From Diphasiastrum complanatum (Eukaryota > Streptophyta > Lycopodiopsida > Lycopodiales > Lycopodiaceae), in the NCBI GenBank assembly GCA_029204225.1, contig CM055111.1, forward strand, positions 46,376,255-46,440,254: a DNA stretch of 64,000 bases, read 5' to 3'. Shown here in pieces: positions 23,566-34,527 of this stretch; position 1 is the stretch's first letter, and every line of letters begins with the position of its first letter. The translations under genes were made by a program, and so were the position numbers. The notes beneath the pieces were generated by a model. It was not told the DNA's origin. It did no database searches and saw only the letters and a program-made list of their open reading frames with translations.

Positions 23566-26500
23566 TTAATTGTCATTGATATTTGCACAATCTAATATCA
23601 ATGCTTTAGTTTTTGAAATGGGATGGTAAATAAGTATCTCATTATAAAATGCTTTCAAAATCTCATCTCTTTTGGAAATGTCAACAAGCGAGATAGGATG
23701 TCTTTTCTTGACAAGAGATGGCCTTCCTAGTGCTCCATAGGTAAATCCATCCAAAATATAGTCCGACTCAACTGCAATTAAAATACAATGTTCTTAAAGT
23801 TGATAGTACAACTTATGGACATATATTAAATAAGGAAAACTTACATTTAAATAAATACAGATCAATGCAATGTATTACATGTATGAAATTCAAGCCAACC
23901 TGTTAACATATCGATGAAATGGTTCCATACTTCAGCGCCTTTCGTTCTTGGATGAAGAATTTCACCAGAAATCTTTACCATACTGTAATTTGATATGTTG
24001 AATAGTATTTGATGTCGATGTAGTGCTGGATCTTTCTCCTTGGCTACAATTGGATAACGACACAATACTTCATCGAACAAATATTGAAGACCTCTTTCTT
24101 TCATGCTTTTGGGATATGGATCGTCTATTTGTTTCGAAACAAACAGAAACAAAATTGTATCGAACTTATCTGTTGGAGATTGAAAATCGGGTTTATCAAG
24201 AAATTTATAAATACCGATCATTGATTGTACATGGCCAAGATGTTTCTCTACTGCGTTGAAACAATACCTCAAGTAGTCATTAGAAGGCATGAAGATAATG
24301 ATGCAATAATGAGTTGAGGTTGTTCTTATATCTATAAGACGAAAGAAACTCAAAAAAGAATCTTCTGTACAACTAGAAAATGAAGTGGAATCAAGGACAC
24401 CTAATGTAATATGAGTCGACGGAATGGAAATAAGAAAAGGATCTATGAAATTCAGGTCATCAATTTTATTGATGACCCATGGCTCATCTAACTGGCTATT
24501 AGATAAACTATGTACACAATCATATTTAAATTTGATATATTCTATAGCTACATCAGGTAAACGTTCAGTTTTTTTATTTCTATGTCTCGTCGTTTCTAGC
24601 CAACCTCTACATTTTAAGGACAAATTGTCTAGAAACTTGGATGTGAATTGATATTTTTTTTCTAAATCACACCATTTTTCTTCAGACCTATTAAGCTCTT
24701 CTACACAATAAGACTTGATGGCTCTTCTCAATAATCTATGATCTTTAACACGAATGCAAAAAGCTTCTAGGGTTAGACTTGTAATAGAATCGCCTTGAGG
24801 AGTATTTTCCACATCTTCATGTACGAAAAAATGTATGGATCCGTCAATAAACCCATCAAAAAGTGTTACCATATCTTTTTCTTTCAAACCTTGCACAGGT
24901 CGTAAAAGATGACCTGTTATGACAAACAAACAAAAATTCAAGAATGTAAATATTGGATAAGAGTGTTTTAAAACATAAATTATTAATATATCAGTATGAC
25001 TTATCTACTTATACACACCTGATATACACGTCATTTCTGTGCACGTGTTTGTTATTTCCCCACGATTATTTCACAATTTTCCTGTCTTCCACATTTGACA
25101 AATCCTTTTCCACTTTTTCCAATTCTCATCAGTTAGGAAGATCCAATTGTAAACCTCTTTCACCTCGTTCTTTCTCACTACATTTATTAGCATACTTTTG
25201 AAATTCTGCAGCATCATTGAAACATAAACCTAAGTGATTTATTCAAATTACACAAAAACAATACAAACATTATTACATCATACAAGAAAACATACAACAT
25301 ACCTTCCATTCTTCAGGAGCCTGACCACCTTTCTCGTGCCTTTGAGGAAAAAACTCCATGACTCCCATTGCATTCTAGCTTGATACAACAACTCCATATA
25401 AGAGCTTTTCAAATGGTATCTTTTAGACACTTCATTCAAAGCTCTAGATATGGCTACACAATCAACAGCCGAAATTAAATGACTTAGAATATGAGATTTT
25501 CTAGTCTCATAATATTTTCTCAATTTATCAACATTTTCAATTTTGCCTTGGTTATTGCGCAGTCTTCCTAGAACTTTCTTCGCAGCTTCAATTGTATGTT
25601 GTCCGTCTACAATATAAAATTGTACACCGACTTTATGCACATCATCCAAAACTTTTAACTCCAACAATTCAACCGATCCATCTTCATTTTTATGAAATGG
25701 GATCAAATCAGAAACTATTCCAGGTGAAGTAAGAAATGAGTGCACTAATTTCTCACAATAAGTAGCATTAAATGGTTGGCAGTTGTACTGAGGCGGAGGC
25801 AGCACACACTTTTCAACAGCTATGTTTGGTGTCATTTTGATACCCAACGGATAACAATTTTCAAACTTCTACAACTTGGCAACAGACTCTTGTAAAAAAT
25901 TACTTTTATTGAGCTCTGAAGTTGCTAAAGTCTTGGGAGTTGTAACATCAATCACATTATATATCACCTCTTCTTTAGATATGCCCTTTTTCTTCTTTTT
26001 TGGAGGTGTACTATTGCCATATTCTACAATATCTTGACACTCAAAACCCACGAGCTTTTTTTCAACATTTGTAGTGAGCTTTTTTTTCTCCAAAAGTTGT
26101 TGTTTAAACTTGAGTTTAATAGATTTTGTAGTTGGTTTTTCCTTTGCCATGGATGGTTCTCTGACATTGTTCTTGATTTGTTGGATGCTTAAGTCTAGCT
26201 TGGAAATAGCATCACGAATGATCTCAAACCCAGCAAGAATATTGATATCGGAGATTCTCAAAGCATCAAAATCTATTTTCCAACCTAAGGAAACACACGA
26301 AGTTGAAGAGTTGTTCTTGCTAGAGTCCATCAAATGAATATTGTACTGCTCAGATGATGCAAAACATTCCATAAAGACATTGTCAGGCGTCGCGAACAAT
26401 AATTTTAATGTTGCACCACCTTTCTCATTTATAGCTTCTCTCATATCCAGAATTACTCCAATCTTTTTACCTTTTGCCTTTGTAACATCACACACCACTA

Positions 26501-26639
26501 GACAAGGTTCGTATTTTTTTCTCCCACGTAATAAATCCATTTCCATACACCATTCATATCGCGGTGTCATAACATAGCTTTTTTCAACAACCACATCAGT
26601 TGGAATAAAGGAGCTTTGAGGTTCTACAACATTTATCAT
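23566..26639 (-). pseudogene. Spliced gene: ParB-like segment plus beta-class DNA aminomethyltransferase-like segment
   Basis: Proposed exons on the minus strand are A 26639-25303, B 25205-25019, C 24913-23900 and D 23771-23566, with GT-AG introns and matching phases (0, 1, 1). Exon A encodes an N-terminal region with a Lys-rich nuclear-signal-like run (PPKKKKKG), then a ParB/DGQHR-like core (VGVQFYIVDGQHTIEAAKKV, about 25.63-25.57 kb). Exon C ends with HPRTKGAEVWNHF, resembling motif X (HPTQKP) of beta-class N6A/N4C methyltransferases. Exon D supplies YILDGFTYGA, resembling the SAM-binding motif I (VLDPFxGSGT). The catalytic (D/N/S)PP(Y/F/W) is not evident; VLDSTS or IDPFL in exon C is a candidate. 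Lesions: in-frame TAG 25869-25871, probable frameshift in the A6 run 25348-25353 and in-frame TGA 25071-25073. Fold assignment is inference. Confidence 0.45.
25572..25650 (-). other. ParB/DGQHR-like motif segment
   Basis: The minus strand encodes VQFYIVDGQHTIEAAKKVLG. The hydrophobic-strand-D-G-x-x-x-x-x-A-A pattern is the core of ParB/Srx-like and DGQHR domains (usual form DGEHR or DGQHR; here the Arg is Thr). In bacteria and phages this domain is often fused to DNA methyltransferases, which is the arrangement inferred here. Confidence 0.5.
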
Positions 26640-26687
26640 ATATTCAATATCGTCACAAAGAACAATTGCTGTGAGATTTGAAGGACT

Positions 26688-26970
26688 GGCTTCGGTTGAG
26701 GTGTGAAGGACGGGCTTCGGTGGAGATGTGAAGGAAGGGCTTCAGTTGAGATGTGAAGGATGGGCTTCGGTTGAGATGAAAAGAAGGGCTTCGGTTGAGA
26801 TGTGAAGGATGGGCTTCGGTTGAGATGAAAGGAAGGGCTTCGGTTGAGATGAAAAGGCTTCGGTTGAGATGAAAGGGCTTCGGTTGAGATGTGAATGAAG
26901 GACTTCGATTGAGATGTGAAGGATTGGCTCCGGTCGAGATGTGAAGGAGTGGCTCTGGTCGAGACAAAAA
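26688..26970 (+). repeat. 25-bp minisatellite, array 1
   Basis: About twelve units of a roughly 25-base monomer with core CTTCGGTTGAGATGTGAAGGA stand head to tail. Unit length varies from 19 to 25 because some lack the GTGAAGG part. The array begins about 50 bases upstream of the first codon of the ParB/methyltransferase-like gene. The long minus-strand frame with HLNRSPSF-type repeats across it is a by-product of the repeat. Confidence 0.9.
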
Positions 26971-27587
26971 TGGCGGTGCAGAGGGGTATGGAATATGTGT
27001 GAAAGTTGGTTGTGTTGGATAGAATGGTGTGGGTGGCAAACGAAATATGATGTAAATAAGGGTGGGAGTAGAATGAGATGGAATTAAGAATGATGGAGAG
27101 TGGAATATCATAAAGTGGAGGTGTTTAACAAGGGTGGTGATCTTATGGAGGTGGATATGTGTGAGAAATGAAGTGGGTTGAAAATATACAGTTTGTGATA
27201 TTGATTTGGATGATATTCAATAGTGTAATAGGAGCGTGATGAGTGCTCGCGTGACACTACCCCTCAACATGCAAAAACTTGTAATATGATGTATTCTACC
27301 GACGACGTTAGGTTGTAAAGTTTCGGTGATGGCGCTCTCAAGGGAGTGGTAACGATGGTGTTGATAGACTGAAGAGATGGTGTGAAGATGATAACTGAAG
27401 GATTGAACATTCGAGCGCCAGGATCGGTCATAGTAGCAAGAAAATTGTCGCAGATTGTTGCCAGAAAACGCTTGAGTTCTCACTTCACTGAGGTGCGAAT
27501 GGCGTCGGGGTGAGGGCATTTATTGTCGCCGTCGTCTGGTTGTGAGCGAGATGGGACGTGTCGGTTCATGAAATTTGAATGTAGGTC
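26971..27587. other. Spacer between minisatellite arrays 1 and 2
   Basis: A 100-codon minus-strand frame (27519-27217) has no recognised domain. The sequence GTTGAGGGGTAGTGTCACG on the minus strand near 27270 resembles an LTR start, but no matching end or second copy was found. The region may be LTR or leader of the neighbouring gypsy element. Confidence 0.3.
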
Positions 27588-27857
27588 CTCCGGTTGAGAT
27601 CTGAGCAGAGTGCTCCGGTTGAGATTTGACTGAAACGCTCCGGTTGAGATTTGACTGAATGCTTCGGTCGAGATTTGACTGAACGCTTCGGTTGAGATCT
27701 GATCAGAGTGCTCCGATTGAAATTTGACTGAAACGCTCCGGTTGAGATTTGACTGAATGCTTCGGTCGAGATTTGACTGAATGCTTCGGTCGGGATTTGA
27801 GGAAAGTGCTTCGGTTGAGATTTGACAAAAGCACTTCGGTTGAGATTTGACAAAATC
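27588..27857 (+). repeat. 25-bp minisatellite, array 2
   Basis: Eleven units of 24-25 bases with core CTTCGGTTGAGATTTGACTGA are arranged head to tail. Variation is concentrated in the last six bases of each unit (for example GACTGAAACG, GACTGAATG, GACAAAAGCA). Same monomer family and orientation as arrays 1 and 3. Confidence 0.92.
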
Positions 27858-28189
27858 TTAATATGAAAGAATGGATATGTTTTATGCAAGTGAAGAACTT
27901 CAAGGGAAAAATATGATTGTGGCCCAGAGTAGTTCTTCTTATGAAAAGAGTGTATCCCCAGGGATGTTTGTATGTCTGAGATACCAATCAGACATAGATG
28001 AGGTGGCTAAAGTGTGAATATCATTTCCTATTGTGTAGTGTATCCTTTGTTGATCTAGAACATCCATGACCCATGAGTATGTACAGGAAAAAGAGAATGC
28101 ATAGAAAGTACAAAAGTAATGGTATGAAGTATAAACAAATAACTAGGTGAAAATAGGCATGCAAAATAAGAATTACAAGCGCTAAAATA

Positions 28190-28236
28190 AAAATAAAAAT
28201 AAAAATAAAAATAATAAAATAAAAAAAAATTTAGAA
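28190..28236 (+). repeat. (AAAAAT)n-like simple repeat
   Basis: A run of AAAATA units, about 45 bases long, in the 3' flank of the gypsy element. Confidence 0.8.
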
Positions 28237-28859
28237 TATATACTAGGGAAAAGATGTTAAAGTGGGTCAACAAAGAACAACTCTTTGTAATACCGCCGTA
28301 GACGACCACCATTTACGATAGTGTCTAGGAGTATCCCGCCAAGTGTTTGTAATTGGACTGCACCATTAGGAAATTTTTTATTAATAACGTATGGCCCCTC
28401 ATTCTGAACTTCAATTTTTCGGGGTGCTTCTTTGATGTATAAAGAAGCACCTGGTCACCTAAGTGTAGATCTTTATTGCGCAGGTGACGGTCATGCCAGG
28501 CCTTTTGGCGTCGTTTGTTAACTAGTTGTGCGTGATAAGATATTAGTCTCGTCTCGCATAACTTGGCTAACGTAAATAGCCTGGTTTTGACTTGTTGTTC
28601 TATTGAGGTCTTTTCACAGAGATCTGTTGAAAAAACTTCCATAACTCTTAGTGAAGGTACTAAGAATTCTACGGGCATTACCGCCTCTTGACCATATACT
28701 AAGTGGAAAGGTGTAATCCACCCAGTGGCTTTCTTCGGGGTGGTGCGGTAAGCCCAGATAGCTGAGAAAAGTTTTGTTTCCCAATCAGAATTTTAGTCTA
28801 CCTGTTGTGAGGAACTGAGTGATCTCCTCAGCCTATAAGGGTGTAGCATCGATCTGAAA

Positions 28860-30190
28860 AAGGCATGCATCAGGGAGATCATCGTTGACTGGTGCAGTTG
28901 CTTTTTCAACACTTGGTAGTTTGGAAAGGTGGTCCGGCATGAAATGTTGGGTCCCTTTCCGAACGGCTACACGAAAATTAAATTCCTCCAAAATCAGCAG
29001 TCATCGAGCTATGTGTCCCGTCTTACAGGACTTATTAACAATATATAGAAGGGCTTGATGGTCTGTGTAGAAAGCAAAGGTCTAGCCTAATAAATAATGT
29101 CGTAGTTGTTGTACCGCATAGCCCATCAATGCTTCTCTCTCGGTAGTTGTATAGTTTACTTCAGCAGACACCAGTTGCCTGCTTAAGAAACGTATGGGAA
29201 AGTCTTTGCCATACTCTCCCGGTTGTGCAAGAAGACCTCCAATGGCATACTTACTTGCGTCTGTATGCACATGGAATTCTTTCGTGTAATCTGGTGAGCG
29301 GAGTATGGGAGCCATTGTGAGGGCTGTTTTCAACTCCTCAAAGGCTTTAATTCGTTCTTCGGTCCAACAAAGATCTACCACAACTAAATAAATGAGGCGT
29401 ACATTGCCGGCATAGTCGATTATAAAAATGCGATAATAGTTGGTATGACCGAGAAGACATATACTTCCTTCACTGTTGCAGGTAAGGGCATGTCCACGAT
29501 AATCTTGATTTTGGACGGGTCGGTAGAAATACCGTCCTTTGAAATTATATGCCCGAGTACGACCCCATGGATGACCCATATTTGGCATTTATCAGGGTTG
29601 AGCGAGATGATAAATTTACGACAACGGATGAAGATTTTCTCCAGGGCGTCAAAGTGTGTAGCTGTGGAAGAATTTACACCTAGATCGTGGAGATAAATCT
29701 CCACGATCCGATGTAACAGATCTTGAAAGGCCAGTTGCATGACCCGCTGGAACGTTGAGGGGGGGTAACATAAGCCAAAAGGCATAACGTTATAAGCGTA
29801 AACCCCGTTATCTGTGGCAAAGGCCATTTTATGTTTATCTTCAGGGGCTATTTGAATAAGGAAATAACCGCTGAATCCATCCAAGAAGCTAAAAGCTTCA
29901 GCTCCTGCCATTTTCTCTAATATTTGGGTCGTTAAAGGCAAGGGAAAATGGTCTTTCTTCGTAACCGCATTAAGGTTCTTGAGGTCGACATAGATACGAA
30001 GCTTGTTGTTTTTCTTGGGTACAACCACAATGGGCGATACTCAATCAGTATGTTGGACCTCATAAATGAAGCCAACATCCAGCAATTTCTTAATATTCTC
30101 ATCAATCCTCTCACGATAGATGGGGTTACTACGGTAAGGTTTAGCCCTAACAGGCTTAGCATTGTCTTCTAAGGGAATCCTATGGATGAC
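28860..30190 (-). pseudogene. Gypsy reverse transcriptase and RNase H
   Basis: Reverse transcriptase starts near 30190 (AKPVRAKPYRSNP), passes a TGA at about 30042 where DWVSP is expected, then LRIYVDLKNLNAVTKKDHFPLP, FLDGFSGYFQI-like and MPFGLCYPPSTFQRVM. The active-site box reads YLHDLGV instead of Y(L/M/I)DD, so the polymerase would be dead even if read through. RNase H follows after a frame change (FHVHTDASKYAIGGLLAQ, TTTEREALMGYAVQQLRHYL, 29.28-29.08 kb). Confidence 0.88.
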
Positions 30191-30339
30191 TATTTCAGGG
30201 GGAATTTTCTGTATGATTCCATAGGTTGTCTAGGCAACTCTTATATATGGACTTGGTTGTTTCGTGGTTGGTAGTGCGTGTGTTGGTTTTGTGAAACAAA
30301 CGGTTGTCGAGAAGATTGAGTATGTCCTCCTGACTAGTT

Positions 30340-31542
30340 GTGAGGCTGGTTCCTCGGGTTATAATAGCAATAAAGAGAGGTATGCCCCATAAAGTCGCAA
30401 ATTTCACATTTGATCAAGGAAGTATCTAGGACCGGTTGGTATGAAGTGCACTCATTGCCAGTGTGTGCACCTCGACAGTGAGGGCACCACGTGTTCTCTC
30501 ATCTATGATGGATTTGGCCAGTGGGTAACTGACCCGACATCGAACTCTGGATAGACTTAAGAGTGTTCTGAAACTCTTTCGTGAGTTTCTCCATTTGTTG
30601 TTGGTGTTGCTGGTTAAGCAACTCCATCTGTGTCTTCCACAACTGTTCTCGTGTATTGTCATTTGGTCGAGCTTCTTGGACAACACGATGTGCTCTCCGT
30701 TCTCGTGGTTCATCAACATCTAAGCCCTCGTCTTCTTCCCGAATGGCATCAGACATGGCTTGTTTCAATGAGGTATATTCATCATTGGAACGAAGTTCAC
30801 GTCGTATCGATTGTGGGAGTCCAACGAGGAACCAAACGATAAGCATGGACTCGGTGGGTTGCTCTTGTACCTGACTTTTTAATCTTTCAAATCGTTCAAT
30901 GTAGTCACGTACTTTTTCATCTTTTGTCATTTTGATATTACTTAGCTTGACAAAAGGGCTTTCTATCAAGCGAAATGGCTTGAAGCGTTTGATAAAGGCC
31001 TCCTTCAAGAGTGACCAGTCACGTTTATCTTTACGATCAAGGTTAAAACACCATTCTCGTGCTCGATCGATCATGGTCATCGAGAAGAGTTGAATCATGG
31101 CGTCGGGTGATGTCTCACCATAGACATCACATGCATTCTCAAAGACTTGAAGAAATCTTTGAGGATCAGTGTTACCATCGTACTTAGGTAAGTCTAGCTT
31201 TGGGGTCCTTTTTCCAATACGTGGAACATTATTTGCGAAAGCTCCGTTTAAATGAGCTCGTGCATGTGAAGATTCGGCAGCATGAAAATGTGGTCGTTCA
31301 TATGGAGCTTCATAATGCATGGGTTCACATCTGTCAAATGGGTTGGTGGATGGCTCTTGGACTTGGGATTCCATCCGTAAATTTATGTTAAATTGAGCTT
31401 GTTTGGTGGATGGGGAGACCATCTCTGGCGGATAGTCCTCCATAGAATACGGATCGTAAGGGCGATCCATAACAGCTTGTAGAGTATCGTAGGATTGTGT
31501 AAATTGGTGAATGTATTCTCTATGGTTGGATGCGGTTCTCAC
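30340..31542 (-). pseudogene. Gypsy gag with two zinc knuckles
   Basis: An intact 347-codon gag frame (31542-30499) carries the capsid-like signature PKLDLPKYDGNTDPQRFLQ, REWCFNL, FIKRFKP, RDYIERFERLK and VGLPQSIRREL. A one-base frame change then leads to two knuckles, CPHCRGAHTGNEC (about 30.49 kb) and CEICDFMGHTSLYC (about 30.4 kb). The gag frame is the best-preserved part of the element. Confidence 0.88.
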
Positions 31543-31630
31543 GGTGTAGAATGGTCACTACGGATCAATGCGGTCATGACGAGTGGTCACAATGATTGTA
31601 ATGCGGTTGAATATGGACTGGACAGTCTAA

Positions 31631-31931
31631 GGATTGGTTGAGATATGAGAATATCCGTCGGTTGAGAACTGACGCGTGGGCATCGGTCAAGATCTGACAC
31701 AAGGTCGTCGGTCGAGATCTGACTCAAGGTCATCGGTTGAGATATCAATAGAAGGCGTCGGTTGAAATCTGACTGTGGCCGCCGGTTGAGATTCGAGAGA
31801 GTGCACCGGTTGAGATCTGACAGAAATGCGTCGGTCGAGATCTAATGGAACACTTCGGTTGATATGCGAGCAAGTGCTCCGGTTGAGATTTGAAAGAAGC
31901 ACTTCGGTTGAGATTTGAAAGAAGTGCTCCG
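31631..31931 (+). repeat. 25-bp minisatellite, array 3
   Basis: About twelve units with core TCGGTTGAGATCTGAC and a variable tail, 24-25 bases each, end at GTGCTCCGAGCTC about 100 bases upstream of the first codon of the DUF7869-like ORF. Same family and orientation as arrays 1 and 2, on the other side of the gypsy element. Confidence 0.9.
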
Positions 31932-32037
31932 AGCTCACATAGATAACTCACTTCTTCCTAGCTAGTACTTCCTCGGTTCTTATGCTCGGCTCTCAGCTTC
32001 TTCTGCTCTCCTCCTTCTGAAACCTCCTCGGTCATGG

Positions 32038-34527
32038 GTGAGAGATAACTTGTGTCTTCATCTTGGCTCGGCATCTGGGGATTCTCAGCCTACCAATACA
32101 AAAAGAAAACACACATATGGAGGGGCAAAGATTTTAAAAAACAAAAAACCAAAACTTGCATCAACTTGCTCATATGAGAGTGTTTGTGCAATTTCCATGA
32201 TTGACTGCTGTCATCGTAGATGTTGTCAGTTGGCAAGACATGATGCAGTATTAAAGGCACGCACAGAATATTGGGGTCAACCATTTTCAGATAGACTCAG
32301 TTTCATATGGGATGCAATGTCATGGTCTCCCAAAGCTAGTACTACACTAATGCATGACGACATTGAAGTTTTCCAAAAAGCATGGTATAGAATCTATGGA
32401 ATTTCAAGGGCCACATTTCATCGATACAAACAAGCATGGCTTTCAGGTTGTGTGAAAGGTATACATGGGAATGAAGGCATCTCTAAGGAATCTCAACATG
32501 TCACTGCAACAAAGGAGACAATGTGGCATTTTGTCAAAACAATGGCAGATCGAATTCCCAATAGAAGTCGAAGACTTTTGAGGGGAGTCGAGAAACACAG
32601 TACATGCTACCAAGTATTTACAGACAAAAGGATTCGCAAGAAGTAAACCAGAACTTGGGAATGGCATGCATTAAAGGAGTATCTCAAGCAACATTCAATA
32701 GGATGTGGAATAAAGAGTTCAAAGAGGTGCAAATAGCAAAAAACAATGGACTTTCAAAACGGGACTTTTGTACAACAATCAAAATGAAGCTGATGTCTAC
32801 AAAGGTTCAAGTTGAAAGGACACAATACATGAAAGAAAGAGATGAGCACAACAAATTGCAAAGGCAATGTCGCAGTGAGTATTATCGCAATCATGCACTA
32901 TCATGTACAATGCCAAAAGAGAACTTGTGCATAATTCACGATAAAATGGATTAGAAAAAGACATGTGTGCCTAGATTATTTTCTGAGCCAAAGGCAACAG
33001 CCCAAGCATTTCCATTGCCTATCTCTTTAACATGAATGCTAACACATGGACATGGTCCAAAAGGATATGGTCATTTTGCACTTGGACTTTGGAAAGGTGA
33101 TTCTAACTTCACAATAGGTTCCATGGCAAAATGCTCGAGGGATCTTGAGTTGTTCAATGGAAATTGCATGGATGATCTCCAAAACCTACATATAGAAACA
33201 AGAGATAACTTATTCAATACATTACTTTCACAATAGACGATTGATAACATAGAAAGTTTACTCCAAATCCTAAATCAAGATCTTTCCCTCTCTATCCATC
33301 CACATTTACTGGTAATGCATTCAAATCACTACCTCGAAAATTATTTTTGCAAATGGACAACTCTGGGAAAGACAATAAAAATTGTTGGCTATTTAACTTT
33401 TTGTATTGCTTGTAGCCAAGGGTATTTTCGAGGATATAATAGTAAATTTCCTCATGGTAGGACATACACATGAGGATATTGATGTTTTATTTGGACATTT
33501 GTCAGAGGATTTGAGACGAGGCAATGTGTTTACTTTGCCACAATTGCTAGACATTTTTCAAACATGTGAAAGCACAATTACCCCAATACTTTATCTCATA
33601 CGTGAAGTTCCCGACTTTAAGAGCTTTGTGAATGGCTACATTCCAGAGGGCTCAAGCGAATTGATAAGACATCGCAAACCATTGCAATTTCAATTTAGCA
33701 TCAGCAACAAATTTCCAGTCATGCACTACAAAATGCACCCTACAAATGAGGAATGGTTACTTGCAAAAGGAAACCCAATGTGGAAAAAGGGACAAGATGG
33801 AAAAGCCATTCTTTGAGAAGGCGAGTCAAAGGTATTGTCCCCAACATCACACATAAAGGATGTTGAATTGGTAACGAAGGGTTTAAAAAAATTTGTTGAC
33901 TATTGGAGAAAGGGAAAGCCAACTTCAAAAGCAGAGTCATCATTTTGCAAAAATATACAACCTATCATTGAGTATTGGGAAGCTATGATAGAAAATCTGC
34001 AAATCCCATGTTTACACAATGAACAGTTGCAAGAAGGATTCTGGCCAAAATCAACATGGAAAGCTTCTCTAATACCCGAGAATAGCTATGATGGAGAGTG
34101 CCTTGTTGATGATATTGAGGAGGAGCACTATTGTGGCCCTAGACATGCAAGACCACGAAAAGAGTTTCGACCACATATGGATGTTGACATTGGTATGTTT
34201 CTACTAATAAGACTGTATGATGAAAAAGAATGTCCAGTTTGGTTGGGCTCGGCAGCAAGTTCGGTAATCAAGGACAATGAGCACTTCATGAAGGTTTTAG
34301 TGAATTGGTGGGAACCAATCTCAAAGCGAAGGAAGACTCTCTTTGAGCAATATAGAAATTGTTGGAAAAAAAAATGGCAAAAAAATCCTATAGACCCAAA
34401 TAGATGGGAATCTTGTCAAAGTGTTCTTTGGAGTTGGCATGCGAGCAAAAGTCCAGAATCTATCAAATCCCTAAAAATTCCATTGGTGGCAAAACAATCG
34501 GCAATGCAAAATTTGCAACATATTTGA
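32038..34527 (+). pseudogene. DUF7869-like protein gene, broken
   Basis: Coding pieces in order: 32038-32646 (Cys pair CCHRRCC, then a helix-turn-helix-like GISRATFHRYKQAW), 32604-32954 in another frame (GVSQATFNRMWNKEF, KRQCRSEYY-type coil), a TAG at 32952, 33036-33236 (HGHGPKGYGHFALGLWKGDSN), a third-frame piece at 33341-33405 (LFLQMDNSGKDNKN), 33406-33816 (LMVGHTHEDIDVLFGHLS), a TGA, and 33835-34527 ending in a small WLG/VNWW domain. LQ(L/M)DN..DNKN and VGHTHEDID are hallmarks I associate with the uncharacterised DUF7869 family, widespread in multicopy eukaryotic genes; its conserved acidic residues recall DDE-type nucleases, unproven. At least two frame changes and two stops, unless introns explain part. 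Confidence 0.6.

Larger units (their letters stand above)
28268..31542 (-). mobile_element. Ty3/gypsy gag-pol remnant
   Basis: In minus-strand order the element contains gag, two zinc knuckles, reverse transcriptase, RNase H and the integrase C-terminal part, ending VQLQTLGGILLDT..NGGRLRRYY near 28.3 kb, the usual end of plant gypsy polyproteins. RNase H (to about 28.87 kb, ..GTQHFMPDHLSKL) jumps within about 100 bases to the AYRTTPKKATG-type part of integrase (28.75 kb), so the integrase catalytic core is deleted. Frame changes and stops occur throughout. No LTR pair could be defined; 25-bp minisatellite arrays lie beyond both ends. Confidence 0.85.

Noticed and set aside
23566-26639. Bacterial contamination as source of the ParB/methyltransferase-like gene
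   Set aside because: GT-AG introns with consistent phases interrupt the coding sequence, and it is embedded in plant retroelements.
26653-27111. 152-codon minus-strand frame with HLNRSPSF-type repeats
   Set aside because: By-product of the 25-bp minisatellite; the period is not a multiple of three and frames shift between units.
26688-31931. CRISPR array (25-base repeats)
   Set aside because: Units are contiguous without spacers of constant length, and the host is a plant nuclear genome.
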